The position numbers and the translations under genes were made by a program. 16,219 bases of DNA from UBA6921 sp031363085. Its GTDB lineage: Bacteria; Pseudomonadota; Gammaproteobacteria; SG8-11. Below are positions 1-5,514 of the stretch, in pieces; position 1 is the first letter of the stretch, and every line of letters starts with the position of its first letter. The stretch spans positions 1 through 16,219 of the forward strand of contig JANLTU010000257.1 of the NCBI GenBank assembly GCA_031363085.1, written 5' to 3'. Below the pieces are notes generated by a model. It saw only the letters and a program-made list of their open reading frames with translations, ran no database searches and was not told the origin of the DNA.

Positions 1-60
1 ACCGCGAACGGTTACGCGTCGTCGATGTTCTATGTGCTGGTGTACGCGCTGACGCGGTAG
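1..60 (+). pseudogene. nuoN: Possible truncated NuoN (NADH-quinone oxidoreductase subunit N) fragment
   Basis: Frame 1 is open from the window edge to a TAG at 58-60 and encodes 19 residues containing NGYASSMFYVLVYALT. From memory this matches an internal stretch of NuoN, a proton-pumping membrane subunit of respiratory complex I. There, a motif of the kind NGYxSAMFYxxxYxLT is followed by TLG(T/A)FG and more than 100 further residues. Here the reading frame instead ends in Arg-stop directly after YALT, and I could not find the expected continuation in the other two frames just downstream. A REP-like palindrome lies 50 bp further on. The simplest reading is a gene truncated at its 3' end or a duplicated remnant. 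With 19 residues visible, an unrelated membrane protein that happens to end this way cannot be excluded. Confidence 0.4.
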
Positions 61-109
61 TCATTCCTTCCAATTCACCCCCTACCTTCATTGCACGGCA
101 AAAGAACCG

Positions 110-150
110 AAGTGGGAGCGGCCCAGCCGCAATGACCGCGGCTCCCACTT
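110..150. repeat. REP/REPIN-like palindrome (GTGGGAGCGGC type)
   Basis: A perfect 10-bp inverted repeat, AAGTGGGAGC (110-119) and GCTCCCACTT (141-150), encloses a smaller GCGGC/GCCGC hairpin (118-122 with 126-130). GTGGGAGCGGC followed by GCCGC is the recognisable head of REP elements in Pseudomonas and Xanthomonadales-type genomes. Two such heads in inverted orientation form a REPIN, which is mobilised in trans by RAYT transposases. No RAYT gene and no second copy is visible in the window. The stem could also act as a bidirectional terminator or mRNA-stabilising structure after the upstream coding fragment, although no T-tract follows it. Confidence 0.7.
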
Positions 151-484
151 GTAAGCCTTCAGCTCGCCTGCTCGAATCGTAAACCCCTATAGTTTTTACC
201 AGTTTGCGCCTGCTTTGTAGCAGTCAACTTCCTGTTTCTATGGATTTTTTTAGGGGGAAGGAGCCGCGCCCGCCTACCGCCCTGAGAATCATAAAGCATG
301 TTTTAGATTGATAAACGGCTCGCAAAACAGCGCATCTAGGTAGTTTCCCCCTTGAATAAATCCGAAATCGGTCCGACAATCTCCTTGTCAGTTTGGGTAA
401 AAAACCCCAAAAATACGTAGAGCACCCCCCCGCTAATTGGTTGTGCTGTGCTCAATATACCTTTTAACCTCGACGTGAATTTAC
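151..484. other. Gene-free upstream region of the first DUF5666 gene, with C/G-run motifs
   Basis: No convincing coding sequence is present. Several short G- or C-runs recur: CCCCTA (184-189), TAGGGG (251-256), and TTTGGG/CCCAAA (392-397 with 406-411) around an A-rich loop. An 8-bp inverted pair, AGGGGGAA (252-259) and TTCCCCCT (345-352), is separated by 85 bases. This arrangement is compatible with binding sites for a transcription factor, but I cannot name one. I saw no consensus sigma-70 -35/-10 pair and no correctly spaced sigma-54 element, so the promoter of the 495 gene is not located. Confidence 0.4.
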
Positions 485-494
485 GGAGATCACT

Positions 495-1910
495 ATGAAA
501 AACATGAAATTGAAAGCGACAGTTCTGGTAGTACTTAGCGCACTGAGCCTTGCAGGCTGCGGTGGTTCCTCATCCGACTCCCCATCACAATCTCAAGTCT
601 TGGCCAGATCAGGTGTCATCACCGGCTTCGGCAGCGTGTTCGTGAACGGCGTGGAATATATGTCCAGCGCTGCGGCGGTCACGGCCAACGGTGTGGCCGC
701 TGACGAATCCAAGCTCGCCTTAGGAATGGTGGTTAAGTTACAGGGCAGCATTAACGCCGATGGTAAGACCGGCACCGCACTGAGTATTTCGTACGCCGAC
801 GAGCTGCACGGGATTGTGCAAGCAACCGCGCTTGTTGCAGGCAAGGGGACGTTGACTGTGATGGGCCAAACCGTGAATGTCGATGCGACCACGGTCTTTG
901 AAAGCAAAGTATCCACGATTACTTCCGTCGATATGATAGCTGTTGGCTACATCGTTGAAGTCAGCGGCTACACCGCAGGCGACGGCGCCATCTACGCCAC
1001 CCGCGTTGAGTTGAAGAAGCTTGCCATGGCCAGCGGCGATGAAATCGAGGTGAAAGGTTTGATTGCGAGCCTCGATGATGTTGCGAAAACCTTCATGATC
1101 GGCAAACAATTAATCGACTACAGCAAGGCGAGCCTCAAGGACATTCCCAACAGCATGCTTGCCAATGACATGTACGTTGAGGTGAAGAGCACGGAAGGAT
1201 TCAGCAGCAATGTGTTGATCGCAAGCAAGGTGGAGCTGGACGGTGATGGTAAGAAAGGTGCCGACATCGCAAGCGGTAAGGAATTGGAGCTGGAGGGCAT
1301 CGTGACCAATGTTGCATCTGATTCAGAATTCACCCTGAACGATCAAGTCGTGTTGCTGAGCAATACCACCAAGTATGAACATGGAACAAAAGACAGCATC
1401 AAAAAAGGCGTGCGGCTCGAAGTGAAAGGTACGATGAATGCCGATCACAAGCTGGCCGCAGAAAAGGTGGAATTGCGCCAGGAGAGCAATATTGAAATCA
1501 AGGCTCTCGTGGAAGCGGTGGATGCCACAGCAAGCACGGTAACGATGTTGGGACAGGTCATACATGTAAACACTCTGACCGCGTTGAAAGATGATAAAAA
1601 TGAGAAACGCTACTTCAGCTTGAGCGATATCACTGCCAATGTGGATACGCTGGAAATTCACGCCTACCTGGATTCAGGCAGCTTAGTTGCGTCCAAACTG
1701 AAACGTGAATCCGCCGGCGCTACTTCTCAGTTAAGTGGGGAAGTAGCTTCCGTAACCGGGTCGTTGATTGTGATTGCCGGAGTCAGTGTGGATCTTTCGA
1801 AAGTGGATTTGACAGCATTCGGTGAGGTAACAGTGAAAACTATAGTGAAAGTTGAAGGCACTTTTGCCAACAACATGCTCACCGCCACGTCCATAAAGAA
1901 GGATGACTAG
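495..1910 (+). CDS. DUF5666 repeat lipoprotein, first paralogue
   Basis: The protein has 471 residues. A lipoprotein signal peptide ends in lipobox LAGC with Cys22; the next residue is Gly, not Asp, so outer-membrane sorting is likely. Six tandem beta-rich units of about 60-73 residues follow, at roughly 38-101, 103-175, 183-248, 262-328, 333-404 and 410-468. Each unit runs approximately as 'L-x-G-x-V, then x-V-x-G-x-x-V, then V-E-V-x-G, then A-x-x-I/V-E-L/K'. This matches my memory of DUF5666 domains; their biochemical role is not known to me. The first unit carries ITGFGSVFVNGVEY, shared exactly with the paralogue at 2866. The ATG at 495 is supported by GGAG at 485-488 and the signal peptide. 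The gene ends before a strong terminator, so it is probably its own transcription unit. A surface or periplasmic structural or binding role is inference. Confidence 0.85.
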   Translation: MKNMKLKATVLVVLSALSLAGCGGSSSDSPSQSQVLARSGVITGFGSVFVNGVEYMSSAAAVTANGVAADESKLALGMVVKLQGSINADGKTGTALSISYADELHGIVQATALVAGKGTLTVMGQTVNVDATTVFESKVSTITSVDMIAVGYIVEVSGYTAGDGAIYATRVELKKLAMASGDEIEVKGLIASLDDVAKTFMIGKQLIDYSKASLKDIPNSMLANDMYVEVKSTEGFSSNVLIASKVELDGDGKKGADIASGKELELEGIVTNVASDSEFTLNDQVVLLSNTTKYEHGTKDSIKKGVRLEVKGTMNADHKLAAEKVELRQESNIEIKALVEAVDATASTVTMLGQVIHVNTLTALKDDKNEKRYFSLSDITANVDTLEIHAYLDSGSLVASKLKRESAGATSQLSGEVASVTGSLIVIAGVSVDLSKVDLTAFGEVTVKTIVKVEGTFANNMLTATSIKKDD

Positions 1911-1959
1911 TTCAGTAGCATGATCCGGGAAACACGCCGGATTGAAGCCGAGTAACTGG

Positions 1960-1987
1960 GGCGGCCTTATTCAAGGCCGCCTTTTTT
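1960..1987 (+). terminator. Intrinsic terminator of the first DUF5666 gene
   Basis: A perfect 9-bp GC-rich stem, GGCGGCCTT (1960-1968) with AAGGCCGCC (1973-1981), has a 4-base loop ATTC and is followed directly by six T residues (1982-1987). It lies 50 bp after the stop codon and 50 bp before the DUF6502 start. It therefore separates the two transcription units. Confidence 0.93.
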
Positions 1988-2036
1988 AAAACCGAGGACC
2001 CGATGTTAGGACAGGGCTGATTTAACCTTATATCTT

Positions 2037-2882
2037 ATGAACTCACACGACCATCAGCAGGCGCTGTCCAAGGCAATTCTCAAGTTGCTGCGCCCGCTCA
2101 TTCGCCTGTTACTGCGCAACGGTGTGCCGTTTGCCGGATTGGCGGAGATGGCGAAGCAAGTGTATGTCGAAGTCGCACGTACCGAATTCAATATGCCCGG
2201 CAGAAAACAAAGCACCTCACGAGTTTCAACCATCACCGGTGTGCCGCGTAAAGAAGTGCAGCGCATTATCCAACTCGAAGGAAATTTCGATAACGATTTT
2301 ATTGAGCGCCACCATCGCGCCGCGCGGGTAGTGGCGGGTTGGGTGCGCGACCCGGCGTTCCTCGACGCAGCGGGGCAGCCGCGCTCGATGCTGTTTAGCG
2401 ATCAACAGGTGAGCTTCAGCGACTTGGTCAGAAAATTCAGCGGCGATGTGCCGCCGCGGGCCATTTTGGACGAATTGATTCACACCGGGGTCGTCGAACA
2501 ACAAGAGGACGGCTATTTGCGCTTGATGAGCCGCTCCTATATCCCCAAATCGGGCGAAGCCGAGAAACTTGGCATCTTAGGTAAAGACGTCGCGGGGCTC
2601 ATCTCGACCATTGACCATAACATTCAGTCAGCCGGCCAGGATCCGTTTTTTCAACGCAAAGTGTATTACAACAACTTGCCCGAAGAAGCGGTCGTCGAGC
2701 TGCGGCAATTACTGGCGGAACAAGGCCAACAGTTTTTGGAAAGATTGGATCACTGGATGGCGGCGCATGATCGCGACACCAATCCAAAAGTCACTGGCAC
2801 AGGACGCAAAGCGAGCGGTATTGGCGTGTATTACTTTGAAGACGAAAGTCACAAGGAGTCCTCCCATGAACACGATGTGTAA
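2037..2882 (+). CDS. DUF6502 family protein
   Basis: The protein has 281 residues, is soluble and has no signal peptide, so it is probably cytoplasmic. The N-terminus (ALSKAILKLLRPLIRLLLRNG) followed by a helical segment ending in YVEVARTEF matches the pattern I associate with DUF6502. Residues about 57-78, around SRVSTITGVPRKEVQRI, look like a helix-turn-helix, which makes a transcriptional regulator plausible. No experimentally proven function is known to me. The start at 2037 is chosen because the family's conserved N-terminal helix begins almost at once. There is no recognisable ribosome binding site upstream, and only 49 bp separate it from the terminator T-tract. The 3' end overlaps the next gene by 17 bp in a different frame, so the two are probably co-expressed. 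A role in regulating the flanking DUF5666 lipoproteins is inference from position. Confidence 0.75.
   Translation: MNSHDHQQALSKAILKLLRPLIRLLLRNGVPFAGLAEMAKQVYVEVARTEFNMPGRKQSTSRVSTITGVPRKEVQRIIQLEGNFDNDFIERHHRAARVVAGWVRDPAFLDAAGQPRSMLFSDQQVSFSDLVRKFSGDVPPRAILDELIHTGVVEQQEDGYLRLMSRSYIPKSGEAEKLGILGKDVAGLISTIDHNIQSAGQDPFFQRKVYYNNLPEEAVVELRQLLAEQGQQFLERLDHWMAAHDRDTNPKVTGTGRKASGIGVYYFEDESHKESSHEHDV
2853..2858 (+). promoter_or_regulatory. Ribosome binding site fixing the start of the second DUF5666 gene
   Basis: AAGGAG lies inside the 3' end of the DUF6502 gene, 7 bases before the ATG at 2866. The reading frame is open much further upstream (to 2611), but that extension only shadows the DUF6502 gene in another frame. 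This site, together with the signal peptide that begins at 2866, decides the start. Confidence 0.85.
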
Positions 2883-4269
2883 CTTCTATCGCTGGGCACC
2901 GCTGGCGGTGGTTCTGGCGCTCACCGCCTGTGCCGATGGTGGCACCAGCGGTACCGGCGCGGCGCCCAAAAATGCGCACACCACGCAGGGGAGCATCACC
3001 GGTTTTGGCAGTGTTTTTGTTAATGGTGTGGAATACAACACCCAGGCCAGTACCACGATCACCCTGGAAGGCGTTGCGCAAAGCGAGGACAAGCTGGCCG
3101 TCGGCATGGTGGTAAAAGTTAATGGCAGCGTGAATACCGACGGCAAGACCGGTGTGGCGAACAGCATTGACTATGCCGACGACGTGGAAGGCATCGTGTT
3201 GTCAATCGATCCGGTCGCGAAGACCGTGAACGTGATGGGTCAGACGGTACACCTTACGGCGGGAACGCTGTATGCGGGCGCACCGGGGTATTCCCTGGCC
3301 ACGATGCAGCCTAATAACGTGATCGAAGTCAGCGGTTACTCCTCCGGCCGCGGCGATATTTTTGCAACGCGCATTGAGTTGAAAAAAGCGCTCTTCGCCG
3401 GTGACGAAGTCGAGCTCAAGGGCTTGGTAGCGAATCTGAATGCCGATACGAAAACTTTCATGGTCGGAACGTTGACAATTAACTATCGTCTCGCGAATGT
3501 CGAGGCGCCCAACGGCTTGAGCAACGATCTGTATGTCGAAATAAAGAGCACCAGCATGCCAGTAAACAACGTTTTATTAGCCAACAAAATCGAAATTAAA
3601 GACGGCGGCCGCAAGGATGTGGTCGGGGAAGACGGCGATACGCTGGCGCTGGAGGGGATCGTAACGAAAGTGAATCTACCCAGCATGTTTGAGCTCAATG
3701 GGCAGGCCATTTTATTGGACGCTCAAACGCAATATGACAAGAGCATTGTTGTGGGTGCCAAGCTGGAGGTCGAAGGTCAATTCGATACGAGCGGCAATCT
3801 GACGGCTAAAAAGCTCAAGTTCAGAGAAACCAGCCCAACCAGTTCGTTAAAAGCCTATGTATCGGCAAGCGTTCCATCGACCAATACCGTGGTTGTGCTC
3901 GGGCTCAATCTGCAAATCAACACGCTCACCGTCTTAAAAGACGAGCGTGATAACAATCCGATACGAGATTTTGGGGTACGTTATCTGAGTAAAGACGACT
4001 ATGTCGAGATGCAATTTTATAAGGCGGGGAGTGAATGGGTTGTTACGCAAATGATACGCAAGGATGCAGGATCGTCTGAAGTAAATTTGAGCGGGGTCAT
4101 TGAAAAAGTCGAGTTACCCGCAGGGCCGCTTACCGTCTCGGGTGTGACCGTGGCGATTCCAAGCGGCGATACTCGGACTTATAGCAGCGGTGTTCACGTG
4201 ACCGTTAAGGGAAGCTTTGCCAGTAATGAATTAAGCGCAAGCTCCATTTCCATCGACAATTCTGATTAA
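2866..4269 (+). CDS. DUF5666 repeat lipoprotein, second paralogue
   Basis: The protein has 467 residues and is clearly paralogous to the protein encoded at 495-1910. Its signal peptide has lipobox LTAC with Cys22, the same position as in the paralogue, followed by Ala. It has the same six-unit layout, beginning with GSITGFGSVFVNGVEY near residue 40. Later units start at DVEGIVLSID, DEVELKGLVANL, DTLALEGIVTKV, SSLKAYVSAS and EVNLSGVIEKV. The start at 2866 is set by AAGGAG at 2853-2858 and by the signal peptide; the longer open frame to 2611 is rejected. The 17-bp overlap with DUF6502 suggests translational coupling. The gene stops only 11 bp before the converging minus-strand Sel1/SPOR gene, and no terminator is seen between them. 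The molecular function is unknown; a secreted envelope lipoprotein is the firm part of the call. Confidence 0.87.
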   Translation: MNTMCNFYRWAPLAVVLALTACADGGTSGTGAAPKNAHTTQGSITGFGSVFVNGVEYNTQASTTITLEGVAQSEDKLAVGMVVKVNGSVNTDGKTGVANSIDYADDVEGIVLSIDPVAKTVNVMGQTVHLTAGTLYAGAPGYSLATMQPNNVIEVSGYSSGRGDIFATRIELKKALFAGDEVELKGLVANLNADTKTFMVGTLTINYRLANVEAPNGLSNDLYVEIKSTSMPVNNVLLANKIEIKDGGRKDVVGEDGDTLALEGIVTKVNLPSMFELNGQAILLDAQTQYDKSIVVGAKLEVEGQFDTSGNLTAKKLKFRETSPTSSLKAYVSASVPSTNTVVVLGLNLQINTLTVLKDERDNNPIRDFGVRYLSKDDYVEMQFYKAGSEWVVTQMIRKDAGSSEVNLSGVIEKVELPAGPLTVSGVTVAIPSGDTRTYSSGVHVTVKGSFASNELSASSISIDNSD

Positions 4270-4280
4270 CGAAGGGCAGG

Positions 4281-5309
4281 CTATTCCACCGGCGTTTTAA
4301 TCGCGCGCTGTACATCGGCGAAGACGCGGATCCACGGTTTGTAACGCAGCACGCCCGGCGGCAGCAAACGCATCTGTTGCTGTGCCGCTTCGAAGCTGGG
4401 GAATGCGCCGTACACCACCGAATACCACGCCTCGCCCAGCACGCTTGCTTTGTAATAGGCGGTCGGGTCGGGTAGCGCCGGATTGTCGAGATAGTTGATT
4501 ATCACGTGTTCTTCCTTGCTGCTGAGCAACTGCAAGGTATAGTTTTTGGCCGCTTGGTTTAGAATCCAAGGCTCGCGCAGCACTTCTTTGACTTGTTGTT
4601 GCTTAGCCGGAAGAGCGGCGGGTGGCTTGCTCGGAATAACAGTGGGAGGCGCTTCGGCAACAGGAGTACGCGGTTGATCGGTGCCCCATTTCGGCTTGTT
4701 GATTAACAAACCCTTGGCATCATCAACGCCTTGCAGCGCAGCCAAGCCGAGCCAGTAAGTGGCTTCTTTTGAGTTTTTGTCTACACCCGCGCCTTCAAGC
4801 AGCATCTTGCCGTAATTGTATTGGCCATAAGAGTAGCCGGTGCTGGCGGCTTCCCGATACCAATAGGCCGCGCGCTTCAGATTTTTTTTGGTGCCCCAAC
4901 CATTTTCATACATCACGCCAAGATTGTTCTTGGCGATGACGTGGTCTTGCTTGGCGGCTTTTAAATACCACTCGATCGCTTTTTTTAAATCCTTCGGCAT
5001 GCCTTTCCCGGTTTGGTACATCCAACCCAGATTGGCCTGGGCTTTTGCATAGCCATCGTTGGCCAGCGGTACCCACAGTTCGCGTGCAAGGTCATAGTAC
5101 CCAAACAGGAAGGCCATGCGTCCGCGTGCAAAAAATGCCTCGTTATCCTGTGCGGCGCGTGCCTCTTGCTCATCGAGATTGCCGAAGAAATCGTGCGACT
5201 CTTCCGGAATGATGTCGTAGGCACTGGAATTTGTTATGTCTTTAACGGCGGCCAGTGCGGTCGTGCCTAAGAACAGTCCTAGTATCACGACACAGAAATA
5301 TCGAAACAT
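4281..5309 (-). CDS. Secreted Sel1-repeat protein with C-terminal SPOR domain
   Basis: The protein has 342 residues. A signal peptide (about 1-21, ending ALAA) precedes an acidic segment, then three to four Sel1-type helical repeats (about 69-195) with patterns such as AKNNLGVMYENGWG and A.YWYREAA. A proline-rich linker (about 210-240) follows. The C-terminal SPOR domain (about 256-335) has YTLQLLSS, W.SVVYG.F and PWIR..ADVQ. SPOR domains bind denuded peptidoglycan glycan strands, often at the division site; Sel1 repeats mediate protein contacts. The start at 5309 is chosen because it places the signal peptide at the N-terminus. The frame is open up to 5573 and would overlap the ATPase gene, but the added 88 residues are basic and uninformative. 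No clear ribosome binding site is seen. The gene lies 205 bp downstream of the ATPase gene on the same strand, so a shared envelope function is likely. Confidence 0.83.
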   Translation of the reverse strand: MFRYFCVVILGLFLGTTALAAVKDITNSSAYDIIPEESHDFFGNLDEQEARAAQDNEAFFARGRMAFLFGYYDLARELWVPLANDGYAKAQANLGWMYQTGKGMPKDLKKAIEWYLKAAKQDHVIAKNNLGVMYENGWGTKKNLKRAAYWYREAASTGYSYGQYNYGKMLLEGAGVDKNSKEATYWLGLAALQGVDDAKGLLINKPKWGTDQPRTPVAEAPPTVIPSKPPAALPAKQQQVKEVLREPWILNQAAKNYTLQLLSSKEEHVIINYLDNPALPDPTAYYKASVLGEAWYSVVYGAFPSFEAAQQQMRLLPPGVLRYKPWIRVFADVQRAIKTPVE

Positions 5310-5514
5310 AAAACGGCGGCTTTTTTCGCCCGGCGTCGTTGCCGCCCCTTGCACTACGTACAATAGTGCTGCGGGTCTGCGCCTCGCGGGGCAAAAAAAT
5401 CCATCCGTTTCATTGGTTCCGATATTTCTGCGTCGTGATACTAGCAGTGCAGTTGCCAAGTGTGCGATGCGCTTGACGGTGGGAAGGGAACATTTTGCGA
5501 CCATGTCGCGTACA

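Noticed and set aside
439..451. GG...GC sigma-54-like element upstream of the first DUF5666 gene
   Set aside because: The spacing between GG and GC is 9 bases instead of 10, and the flanking bases do not fit TGGCAC/TTGC.
151..484. Possible riboswitch in the leader of the first DUF5666 gene (cyclic di-GMP type considered)
   Set aside because: I could not match the conserved core or fold of a known class by eye.
2611..2865. Extension of the second DUF5666 protein upstream of 2866
   Set aside because: It is a shadow frame over the DUF6502 gene; the lipoprotein signal and AAGGAG lie at 2866.
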